Assembly: GCA_027596035.1 (NCBI GenBank)
Contig: JADGJA010000425.1
Span: forward strand, 1 to 16,258
Length of the DNA stretch: 16,258 nt
Direction: 5' to 3'
Source of the DNA: Thoreauomyces humboldtii
Lineage: Eukaryota > Chytridiomycota > Chytridiomycetes > Spizellomycetales > Powellomycetaceae
A program made the position numbers and the translations under genes. The notes under the pieces are model-generated. The model was not told the DNA's origin. It saw only the letters and a program-made list of their open reading frames with translations, and did no database searches. Positions 8,514 through 16,258 of the stretch are shown one piece after another (the stretch's first letter is position 1; the number at the start of each line of letters is the position of its first letter).

Positions 8514-9506
8514 GGGGATGCAATTTAAGGGTGGGCGGGGGTGTGGAAAGTAAAAGAAGCTTTCTCGCCCGACGAATGGATGGATGCTTAAGCCTATCGA
8601 GCTGTCGCTAGTGTTTACGATAAACTCCGGTCGCTTAGGGTAAGCCCAAACCTTTAACTCCAAACTTTTGCACCTCTCTCATCACCGAGCTCAATGACGA
8701 AAAACTGCTGAATAAACTGGGCTGGCTTACCTACCATCATCACAGCCTTTCGAACGGACCCTCGATACTGGCCTTTGGAAACGATTCCGAATTCCATGAT
8801 TTTAAGTCTTATGTGAATTCTGCTGTCCCTATCCAGGCGTTTGGTACCGGCCGAATATGACAAAAGTGGAATGGAAGTGGGAAGTAGAAGACGGCTTTGG
8901 AACCGGGCAAAAATCAAAGAACAGAAAGTTTGATTGAACAAAAACACTTGATCAGCACATCCCTCCGTCAGAGCGCATCTCCGTGATCTTCCCATCCCCG
9001 GTGGGCTCTCCATGTTGCCCGCCGACACCGTGAGCAAAGGGACAGGGATGTATGTCAGCTGTGACGGGACTTGCGGGTCCCTTGAAGGCAGTTTGGATGG
9101 ATGCGAGGATGGCGTTTCCTGCTTGCTTCCAATCTCGGTACGTGCCGTGACGCGTGAGTCCTAGATGAAAGACGCCGACGGTGCCCCCGTGGACTCAATC
9201 GAGCAAAGAACCATGAAGGGGACGATCGGGAACGTAGGTACCGGTGATCCATAAAATTATACGACCGCGAGCATACCTAGAAGACTGCACCGCCGCCGAT
9301 CGGTTCGAACCACTGCAGGAGAGAAGGAAAGGAAGAAGGAAAGGATACCGTTGGCTGTTAGCACCTGCCCCCCAGGAAGCGCAACAGCAAACAACCAATT
9401 CAAGGGAACCTTTCCCCGGAAAATCTAGCCTCTTTGCGTGAATGAATGGCCGGGATCCAGCAACGCAGCACCAAGATGGCTGGCAAACGTCGCAGAAAGA
9501 TGACCC
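8514..9506. other. Upstream region of the sensor gene, with coding-like minus-strand remnants
   Basis: About 1 kb lies between the sensor start and the duplicated seven-helix fragment. Minus-strand frames are open at 8654-9037 (127 aa) and, in another frame, over about 9020-9250 with one TGA. Phrases such as GVFHLGLTRHGTYRDWKQAG look protein-like, but no domain, start or splice pattern makes a gene. They could be exons of an unrecognised gene or the decayed end of one. The promoter of the sensor gene should lie near 8514-8650. Confidence 0.35.
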
Positions 9507-9725
9507 GCCTGAGACAACGAGCGTTTTGTTCAACATCGCGGGCCTCTGCAACGCCATGAAGCAATACTTGATCGGATTCGTCACGCTTGACCTGTTGATT
9601 ACAAAGATCCAGATGGCGTCTAGAAAGGGTCCAGTTTTGCGGCGACCAGCCTGCTGCTGCCAATTGCTGGCGTCATGGATCGAACCTTGCACAAACTTAG
9701 AAATTCAGAAGAGTTGTCGGTTTGA
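9507..9725 (+). pseudogene. Frameshifted 3'-end copy of the 291-aa seven-helix gene
   Basis: The copy begins at the codon matching E221 of the intact gene and covers helix 7 and the tail. One substitution gives V241I and the other two in this stretch are silent. Near 9642 a run of three G is reduced to two, which shifts the frame, so the last 28 residues and the original stop are lost. No helices 1-6 are found upstream; the DNA before 9507 is unrelated. It is a partial, dead duplicate of recent origin. Confidence 0.9.
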
Positions 9726-9855
9726 CCTCGTCATCTGGGGCGCCGGTTTTGGCTGCTACTCTTTCTTTATCATTCGGTCTTCTTCAACCACGTTCATGCG
9801 TCTTTCTGCCAAGTCTTCCGAAAACGTGTTGCCTAGAGTGGGGTTTCCCAATAGT

Positions 9856-9880
9856 GTCAAAATCAGCCCCTGATTTTGAC
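9856..9880. other. Perfect 11-bp-stem palindrome
   Basis: GTCAAAATCAG, loop CCC, CTGATTTTGAC. The arms are exact reverse complements. It is the counterpart of the imperfect hairpin at 6415-6439. Confidence 0.85.
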
Positions 9881-9992
9881 AGGTCGATCTTGAGCAAACT
9901 CGATTCTCACTGTGATCGTTCTACGTTCATGTACGCGACATAATAAGCCCAAGGTGGAGCCATGCGGGTCCCGAAACTTTGCACACACTCGT

Positions 9993-10696
9993 AATTTCTT
10001 GCTCTGCTTGTCCTAAACTGAGCCCAGGAGTTCGTTGGACGCGTGCAGTAGTGCTTGTTGCATGTTGTATGCTGCATGTGGCATGTTGCGCTAACAACAT
10101 TACCAGCGCGCTCTGTGCGACCATGAGCTCACGTCGCCTTTGACCAAAGGTTCAGCCTCTTGAACGCATAGCGGTGTCGTTGCAAACGTGTGGCCGTTCA
10201 CTGGAGAAAGGGAACGGGAATGCAAGCAGCGGAACCTGAGAGACCATCCAAGGTCTCAACCTACGCCGTGTCCGCGTTCACGCGTTTGCTGCTAAGCTTC
10301 AGAACCCGTCATCGACTCTGTGTCACGGTCAGGACCGAAGTCGTCAGAACCACCCAGAACGTACAGTCCAAAGTCACACACAAGGCTGTCCAAAACTCCC
10401 AGATCCGCCGAGCACATCCCTTGTTTGTAAACTCCAATTTCCTGCTTCCCCACTTGGCTCCTTGCAGAGCAGCACCAGTTATTCTAGCACATACCCTTGT
10501 CAACACACACTTCTTTAGTATCTACAGTCCCTAGCAGCAGCCCTGGCAGCCATAACACAGCGATGAGGGCGATTGTGCCATGGTCAACAGTGTTTCATTG
10601 ATTCAGGACAATGGTATGTGCGAGGAATTGGTATGAAAGGAATCCTCAAGAGACTTCAAACAGTAGTACAAAGTCCTCAAAGAAGTTTGATGCTGA
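9993..10696. other. Intergenic region, no supported gene
   Basis: About 700 bp lie between the repeat copy and the stop of the secreted protein gene. A plus-strand open frame at 10190-10534 and minus-strand frames here show no domain or signal. Around 10055-10090 the sequence repeats TGCATGTTG-like words (about three imperfect units). Confidence 0.5.
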
Positions 10697-12172
10697 TCAT
10701 CCAAAATGGGGCACGATTTGGGCTAAAGCCTCCGTGGCGTTCGCCGCAACCGCCGAAACGATCTGGGGAAGATCATGAACATTAAACGATGACAGGCCAA
10801 GTCTCGACACTTCAGCAGCATCCTGCTTCCATACCTTTCCAAACCCGCCTGCCATAGCATACATTGTCGCCGTGCTCTTGCTCGTCACCGTGGACGTGAA
10901 GAAATTGGTCGTTGTTGTCACCAGCGTCTGGATTGCGACGGACGAGAACGTGACGGTGCTCGCGGGTTGTGTAACCATGACGACCGCGGTGCTGGCGGCC
11001 GGTGCGGATTGGGTGACCGTGACGGTGCTCGCGGGTTCTGTAACCATGACGACCGCGGTGCTGGCGGCCGGGGCGGATTGGGTGATCGTGACTGTGGACA
11101 TAGAGACGGAGGCGGGCAGTGTCGTGGTGGAGGTCACGGCCGGCTGGGTATACGTGGATGTGGAGATGGAAACAACTGTCGAGATGGAGGCCAGCGGGGT
11201 ATACGTCGAGACCACGGACGAGACCGTAAGGGACACGGCTGTCGAGGTGAACACGATTGTTGTGGTGGAGGCTGGCCGAGTATACGTCGAAACGCTTACG
11301 GTGGTTGCCGTTATTAAGGAAACCGTCATCGCAGTGGACATTGTCATGGAGGTCTGCGTGACGGTGGAGGCCGGAAGAGTGGTCGTAATGGTAGTCACTG
11401 GTGCCGTTACGAGGGAGAAGACCTCGATAGTTACTTCACAAGCAGGGTTAGTATGAGCTATTTGAACTATCTGCACTTTCGCAGAACTTACATTGCATGC
11501 GAAACGCATAGAAGACATGGGCAGGGGCAGGGCTGCTAACTGTGCATGACGAGTACCTCAAGTTATTCGTGTTCGTGTTGGCGAATGAGAAATCGATGGC
11601 GGTGTTGACCGAAGGCTTTACGTAGACCGTGTAGGATGTGCTAGGCTGGTCGTATGCTGCCGGGCAGGCGTTGCCGTTGGTCCAAAAATTTATAGGCGTG
11701 GTCTTCCCGCCCCCACATCCCACGTTAAAGGTGGACGAGACCATGCCGTAACCTGTGCCTAGGTTACAAGCACTGGCAGGAGTGCCTCCATAGGAGCATA
11801 TGGCGTCAAAGTCATAACCAAGGTCGCCGTCGTAAAAAGAGCCTGAAGCCACCAACATGTACCACTCTGAAAGAAAATGGCGTTCAGATCGGTGGCAGGA
11901 GAAGAACTGCTAGGTTCATCGTTACGTCCTGCAATCAACGTAAGACTGCCCACGACGGAGTTGAGGGCACCGCCTTGATAGGAAACAATCCCGCTGGTTG
12001 AAGCGGTATTGTTCCAGTAGACACCTTGGCTAGCTGCCGGGGCGCTTGTCGGAGGCCAAACGTAGGAGGTTGTCCACGTCGCAAGTGCTTGTGGTACGGC
12101 CGCTAATACATAGGCCAAGGCAGCTAGCTCGATAACATGTTCCCTGTGGGTCTGGTGAGGTTGTCGAGACAT
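10697..12172 (-). CDS. Secreted Ser/Thr-rich repeat protein with a cysteine-containing N-terminal domain, three exons
   Basis: Minus-strand exons are 11926-12172, 11492-11866 and 10697-11433, with introns of 59 nt (GTAACG..TTTCAG) and 58 nt (GTAAGT, branch ACTAAC, acceptor GAAG). The sum is 1359 nt (452 aa) with agreeing phases. Residues 1-31 form a signal peptide: hydrophobic core ELAALAYVLAAVPQALA, cleavage likely after A31. Residues about 32-210 are a Gly/Ser/Asn-rich, probably beta-rich domain with five cysteines in CSYGG, ACNLG, GCGGG, ACPAA and SCTVS. Splicing restores GSLTLIAGQWYMLVASGSF, a smooth strand pair, which supports the first intron. From about 211 to 395 the protein is a Thr/Ser/Val-rich stalk of TVTxTxPAS-type repeats, including one 23-residue unit twice. 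Such stalks are usually O-mannosylated in fungal wall or adhesin proteins. The last 55 residues lack a GPI signal or membrane helix. Family unknown to me; a wall or adhesion role is inferred. Confidence 0.8.
10952..11089 (-). repeat. Two 69-bp tandem repeats inside the secreted protein gene
   Basis: Units at 10952-11020 and 11021-11089 differ at only a few bases and encode a 23-aa unit containing SAPAASTAVVMVTxPASTVT. Weaker relatives of the unit (TYTxPAS words) fill the rest of the stalk-coding exon up to about 11400. Confidence 0.9.
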
Positions 12173-12984
12173 GTTTGTTGAGTTTAGTGATGCCGGGATG
12201 AGCGTATAAATGTCGAGATTCTATATCAGGACCGGGATTTATGGACATCTGGATCCGAGGCGCAACTGGAAGGGGCTCAACGGGACTCCGCCCTTTACTA
12301 CTCCTGAACGATTCTTTACAGGGGTAAGGGCTGCCGAGGGCCTGGCGAGACTTCGCCGCTATTCTGATATAAAGCAGCGGCTAGAATGCTCACCAACCAG
12401 CACAGCCACAGACTGTATTTAGCATGCAAGCGGGCGCGGCGCCCCCGTTTGCCATTCACTGTGCGTAGCGTGAAATGATTGGAAGCTCTCCCCAGCATGC
12501 TTACGCGACTCGTCGCACATCCCCGCATAGATGCTGCCCCTCGTGCAACTTTTGCAGGCACTGTATGTGGTTTGCTGCTTGTCGTAGACGAGGCCCGCAT
12601 CTCCTTTGGGAACCGGGATCCCTTGAGCGAGTAGGACACGATTCTTGTTTTTCCGGGATAACCGATCCAAAAGATACGAGCAAAAAACGGACGTATCTAG
12701 TGTCAACGAAGGGCAGTCAGTATTGGCCTCTACTCGATTGAATCTCGCGGCCACAAATTGACAAATTGCTCACAAAGCGTCGCGATGCCGTCTAGACTCA
12801 GCGAATAGGGGAAGGCAGTGCTGATGGCGACGCCTGCGGAAGCTGGGATCGCAACACACGCGCTAAGTCGTACAGGTGTGAACCGGAGGGTTGATCAAAG
12901 CATTGGGTGGAATATCGAGTAGGCATCGCATGCTATGTTGCTATGTAATACGAGCGTATGACTGCAAGCGCTGCCCTTGGGCCA
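12173..12984. other. Intergenic region, no supported gene
   Basis: The first 100 bp upstream of 12172 should contain the promoter of the secreted protein; an AT-rich TTTATA (minus strand) lies about 35 bp before its ATG. A minus-strand frame of 111 aa at 12419-12754 and others overlapping it carry no recognisable domain and are not called. Confidence 0.45.
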
Positions 12985-13330
12985 TCAGAAGTCTCTGTCA
13001 AGAAGCTCCACGACCAGATTCTCGACTACCCCCCTCATCCTCATGCCGAATCTGACGTCGTCCTCCCGCCTTTTCCATTTCCCGAGGCTCCTTCTGTGCA
13101 ACCTCGTCGAAGATCTCAACCTCGTAGTGTTTAAAGTTATGTTAAGGAGCGAGAGGACGCGTACGAACGTTTCGGAGTCAAGGAAGCGCTCGGATATTCC
13201 AACTACATGTTCTACGACCAGGCGCTCGGCTGCTTCGGTCGGCACGAAGGATAGGTCGCGTTCGCTGCCGATAAAACCTGCAATGGCTTCCAGGTCGCGC
13301 GACAAGTGAAGGGGAATCTCGCAGGTAGCG
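12985..13330 (-). pseudogene. Decayed tandem copy of the C-terminus of the 424-aa helical protein
   Basis: The block matches 13448-13800 in the same orientation. GFIGSERDLSFVPTEAAERL (a single substitution from the intact SFIGSERDLSFVPTEAAERL) and RFLDSETFVRVLSLLN mark the copy. Against the intact gene it has a one-base loss after LNITLN, which shifts the frame, a 21-bp in-frame deletion, and a further one-base loss near the end. Homology fades upstream near 13330 and no start codon or N-terminal part is present. It is a pseudogene fragment, although a frame of 174 aa stays open through it. Confidence 0.85.
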
Positions 13331-13447
13331 CAATCCTTTTTCCAAATCATGGATGTGCCAAATGGATTTCTCTCAAGAAAATAGGATGATATTACGTGGT
13401 ATATGGCACGCTGTACAAGTGCAGATAGTAATGAAAAAGTGCGTTGT
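13331..13447. other. Spacer between the pseudogene copy and the intact gene
   Basis: About 115 bp hold no feature. It would contain the 3' untranslated end of the intact minus-strand gene. Confidence 0.4.
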
Positions 13448-14722
13448 TCAAGAAAAGGTGTCGAGCAGCTCCTCGACCAGTTCATTGACTGCGTCTCCCA
13501 CATCCTCATGCCGAATATAGGGTCGTCCTCCTGCCTTCAGATACTCCAAAAGTGGCTTTTCCATCTCCCGAGGCTCCTTTTGTGCAACTTCGGTCAAGAT
13601 TTCTTCCTCGTAGCTGTTGATGTCCACATTCAGTAGTGAAAGGACGCGGACGAACGCTTCGGCGTCAAGGAAGCGCTCGGGTATTCCAAGGACGTGGTCT
13701 ACGACCAGGCGCTCGGCTGCTTCGGTCGGCACGAAGGATAGGTCGCGTTCGCTGCCGATAAAGCTCGCAATGGCTTCCAATCCACGCCATGAGTAGAGGG
13801 GTATCTCCCATATGGTGGTAGGAAAGTGGTCCATGCAGCAAGCAAATATGTCGAGGTTGCCAAACTGTGTGTCCTCCAACGAGGACACGAGACGTGAGAT
13901 GTCAAGCTCTATGCTTGACCACGTCCACACAGCTTCGTCCCTCTTGTCGAAAATCTTCCTGACAAGGTTCAGGGACTCAAACCGGATGGCTGCTGCGAGA
14001 CAAGACGTGTGCCACCACGCGTCATCCCTAAAGAGATTCAATTCCAGAAGCGCCAACGCAGAGGCCTCGTCCCCACGTTCCAGCGATGCCGCGAAGGTCT
14101 TGGGACCAATGAGGTGATCTCCGTATGGCTTGCCCCACACGTCGTAAAAGCAGGCGCTTTCCTCCACTTCCCGGCTGTGGATGCCCCGAAGGAGCTTCAT
14201 TCCAATGGCTGTCGACGCCACGAGTGCTTTCGCAGGGAGCCAGTCTTTGGCGATGATGCTCATGAAGTCGAACCGGTTTTCGTACTGAAACTTGCGTATC
14301 AGCGCGCAGACGACCGGGCTGAAGGTGAACCGGTGCCTCTTGAGTTCTGTTAGCGCAGTCAGGGCCTGTGCGTGTGATACGTCGAATTGTCTGACAAAAA
14401 GCTCGTCTTGCGCTTGCTCGAAGGCAGTCCACTCTGAGCTATATGGGCGGAGGGTTGCTGGGATCTCATTTGATAGATATTTGCGGACAGCGAAGACGGG
14501 GTCGCAAGACAGCACTGATGTTCGCTTGTGAATTTGCTGATCGTTAATCGGCGGGAGCTGCCAGGTCCCGGCCGTGTTCGAGGTGGAAAGTTGTGTGAAG
14601 CTTGAAGCACCAGAAGCGGCATTGTTCTTTTGAGCGGCCGGTGAGGGAGACCGCTTGCGACGCCTCCTTTCGGCGAAGGATTGCAACATGTTGGCCGACT
14701 GCTTATCGATGCAACTGCTCAC
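13448..14722 (-). CDS. Single-exon helical protein with ankyrin-like segments
   Basis: A 424-aa intronless frame starts at the ATG at 14722; the ATG at 14689 (MLQSFAERRRRKRS) is an alternative. Residues 1-60 are Ser/Ala-rich and contain a basic cluster R19-R24 that could be a nuclear localisation signal. The rest is predicted helical with regular helix pairs. The stretch TFAASLERGDEASALALLEL followed by SCLAAAIRFESLNLVRKIFD has the spacing of ankyrin repeats (small residue, Gly-Asp turn, Leu-Leu, then Ala-Ala and Val), but the repeats are degenerate. The C-terminus is acidic (DAVNELVEELLD). No signal peptide or membrane helix is seen. A partner-binding scaffold role is plausible but inferred. 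A broken copy of its last 110 or so residues lies just downstream at 12985-13330, so the family is duplicating locally. Confidence 0.75.
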   Translation of the reverse strand: MSSCIDKQSANMLQSFAERRRRKRSPSPAAQKNNAASGASSFTQLSTSNTAGTWQLPPINDQQIHKRTSVLSCDPVFAVRKYLSNEIPATLRPYSSEWTAFEQAQDELFVRQFDVSHAQALTALTELKRHRFTFSPVVCALIRKFQYENRFDFMSIIAKDWLPAKALVASTAIGMKLLRGIHSREVEESACFYDVWGKPYGDHLIGPKTFAASLERGDEASALALLELNLFRDDAWWHTSCLAAAIRFESLNLVRKIFDKRDEAVWTWSSIELDISRLVSSLEDTQFGNLDIFACCMDHFPTTIWEIPLYSWRGLEAIASFIGSERDLSFVPTEAAERLVVDHVLGIPERFLDAEAFVRVLSLLNVDINSYEEEILTEVAQKEPREMEKPLLEYLKAGGRPYIRHEDVGDAVNELVEELLDTFS

Positions 14723-15306
14723 GGAATTTGAGCGTCACATTGGTCATCTTTGGCATCAAGGCACTTCGATACACATACCAAGCGTCGCACCATTCAGTGC
14801 GATTTTTTCGAGTATGCAGTCGACGGGGGTGATTGCTTTCGTCGTTGCCTGTGCCGTAAAAATGTGAGTTGAAGACCGATAACGGGATCGCACACATCTC
14901 CCGCATACAAGGGTCAGCTGGAGACGGCACTATGGCACATTTGCACGGACAGCGTTGATGATAATCACTTGTTCGGTCAGCAGGTGTGGGTCGAACGCGA
15001 TACGGATGACTCTGCCTCTTTTTTGACAACGGTTCCTCGTCTAACAACGGATGCACTGTTCCGAGCTTCAAACTTCTGCAGGACATGACTGGACCACAGG
15101 TAGAAAGATGGGTATTTGCTGGAGTAAGTGGAACCGCAAAAACTGGCCGGCTTACAGACATTTTTCTGACCGAAAAACGGCTGGTAAGTTACCAGGCGTG
15201 AAGAACGTTCGGGACGCGGTAAAAGCAATTTCTTGTTCCTCCGGTTTCCGGAATGATGTGTGAGTGCCCGAGTTTTCAATCCGGGTGTCACTTTTGGTAC
15301 CGACTT

Positions 15307-15369
15307 CCTGGTATGGATCTTCCTCGGGGTTCCAATTAGTTTTTCAGTCCTGGCATGGATCCTCCTCGG
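15307..15369. repeat. Two 21-bp near-identical direct repeats, 42-bp period
   Basis: CCTGGTATGGATCTTCCTCGG at 15307-15327 and the same word with two C-for-T changes at 15349-15369, separated by 21 bp. Confidence 0.8.
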
Positions 15370-15518
15370 TATTTAAAAAACAAGCTTGTGGTTGGTCGGC
15401 AGCGTCTCGTCGAACCAAGCAATGCTTTTCAAAAAGCAGTTTCTATCTCTTTCTCCTTTGGCATCGGCGACTGCATGTATGATCGACCCCATCATCCATA
15501 CAAGTATGCACACTGTCC

Positions 15519-15540
15519 GCTTCTAGTAGCCACTAGAAGC
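15519..15540. other. Perfect 8-bp-stem hairpin
   Basis: GCTTCTAG, loop TAGCCA, CTAGAAGC. There is no T-run after it and no adjacent gene, so no terminator role is claimed. Confidence 0.7.
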
Positions 15541-15889
15541 AACATTGGCAGACTCAAGCTTGTACGCAAGAGGGTTAGGAGTTCGGTTGGACCATGCTCA
15601 GCTGCTGACTCCTTGCTCTTTTGTCTGTTATGGCTATGTTACAATAAATAACTAGATTTTTATATATACGCTACGCATGTTACAAGTGTTACAACGTTTT
15701 AGGATCAATTGAGCAAAAGCACACGATTCGAAAATAAAAATGGGAATTCCAAGCATGGTGCTCCGGTCGGTCCCATACCTGTAACATTGTAACCTAGCTG
15801 CCCCAAACGATAAAGACAATAACAGCCGAGAACAGGTCGTAACACTTACGCCACTCTCTTTTGACAAGTGCGTTCAAAGTGAAGTACTT

Positions 15890-16258
15890 CAGTGTCCGGC
15901 GGCTTTCAACCTTCCAGAACAGTCTTCTTTCTTGTCTGGCGGCTTCAACCTTCCGCTGGCGAACAGTTTCCTTCGTTGTTATCGACAACGCAACTTGACC
16001 CCAGTGTCTGGCGACTTTAACCTTCTGGTTGCCGAACCATTTCCTTTGTTGTAACACAATCTTGTTCTCGGTTCTCGATAATTCAACTTGTTCAACTTGA
16101 TACAGTGTCCAGCGCCTTCAACCTTCCGCTGGCGAACAGTTTCCTTCGTTGTTATCGATAACGCAACTTGACCCCAGTGTATGGCGACTTTAACCTTCTG
16201 GTTGCCGAACCATTTCCTTTGTTGTAACACAATCTTGTTCTCGGTTCTCGATAATTCA
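15890..16258. repeat. Compound tandem repeat, 173-bp higher-order period, running off the window
   Basis: A word of the form GTCTGGCGGCTTTCAACCTT, in variants, starts near 15893, 15940, 16006, 16106 and 16180. On top of this a larger unit (GAACAGTTTCCTTCGTTG at 15961 and again at 16134, through to GGTTCTCGATAATTCA) repeats with a 173-bp period, the second copy ending at the window edge. Minus-strand frames of 83-87 aa across it (QQRKWFGNQKVKVA in both copies) are encoded by the repeat and are not called as genes. It looks like satellite or subtelomere-type DNA. Confidence 0.85.

Larger units (their letters stand above)
9507..9992 (+). repeat. Derived copy of the segmental direct repeat (source 6065-6538)
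   Basis: It contains the pseudogene above plus about 200 bp matching the 3' flank of the intact gene and a second, more diverged block at 9944-9992. Both copies have the same orientation, 3.44 kb apart, and bracket the sensor gene and its upstream region. Confidence 0.9.
14723..15889. other. Intergenic region with small repeats, no supported gene
   Basis: About 1.17 kb hold no convincing gene. Open frames on both strands (for example 14703-15161 minus) lack domains, membrane segments or splice logic and one overlaps the start of the 424-aa gene. A 21-bp near-direct repeat and a short perfect hairpin are listed separately. An AATAAA occurs near 15643 on the plus strand without an upstream gene to serve. 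Confidence 0.5.

Noticed and set aside
10872..11456. 194-aa plus-strand frame rich in Val and Thr
   Set aside because: It is the mirror of the Thr/Val-rich repeat exon of the secreted protein, whose three-exon model has a signal peptide and consistent splice phases.
12419..12754. 111-aa minus-strand frame with several cysteines
   Set aside because: I considered a zinc-binding or transposon remnant, but cysteine spacing fits no motif and there is no supporting context.
14703..15161. 152-aa minus-strand frame upstream of the ankyrin-like gene
   Set aside because: It overlaps the start of the 424-aa frame, has no domain or membrane pattern, and no splice sites link it to anything.
15519..15540. 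Hairpin as a transcription terminator
   Set aside because: There is no adjacent gene end and no U-run; eukaryotic transcription does not end at such hairpins.
15794..16230. Two related 83-87 aa minus-strand frames as a small gene family
   Set aside because: They share sequence only because they lie in successive units of the 173-bp tandem repeat.

Overview
The window reads as fungal nuclear DNA, most likely from a chytrid (Chytridiomycota). The genes are split by short GT..AG introns, mostly 58-88 nt, several with a CTAAC or CTGAC-like branch point. Some genes have only one exon, and there are no operons or Shine-Dalgarno sites. A eukaryotic dCache-HAMP receptor and a local set of multi-spanning membrane proteins also fit zoosporic fungi. 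This is inference from gene style; no marker gene fixes the species.

Layout from left to right: (1) 1-614, plus strand, the 3' part of a multi-exon membrane protein that resembles the last helices of the seven-helix proteins further right. (2) 857-1657, minus strand, a six-helix protein with a TLC-like His-His motif, whose intron carries a CT-rich microsatellite. (3) 2248-4106, plus strand, a seven-exon GPCR-like seven-helix protein; six of its exon junctions agree on splice site and phase, but its first junction is doubtful. (4) 5347-6284, plus strand, a compact two-exon seven-helix protein of 291 aa. (5) 6729-8513, minus strand, a dCache-HAMP receptor that stops after HAMP and has no kinase or cyclase domain here. 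(6) 9507-9992, a direct repeat of the 3' end and 3' flank of gene 4, frameshifted. (7) 10697-12172, minus strand, a three-exon secreted Ser/Thr-rich repeat protein. (8) 13448-14722, minus strand, a single-exon ankyrin-like helical protein, with a decayed tandem copy of its C-terminus at 12985-13330. (9) 15890-16258, a compound tandem repeat with a 173-bp period that runs off the window.

The theme is surface sensing: probably three seven-helix proteins, a dCache-HAMP sensor and a secreted wall-type protein within 12 kb, with local duplication and decay around them. No mobile element, CRISPR array, rRNA or tRNA was recognised. Exon coordinates come from reading splice sites, phase and protein sense by eye. 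Those described as phase-consistent add up to whole codons across all exons.
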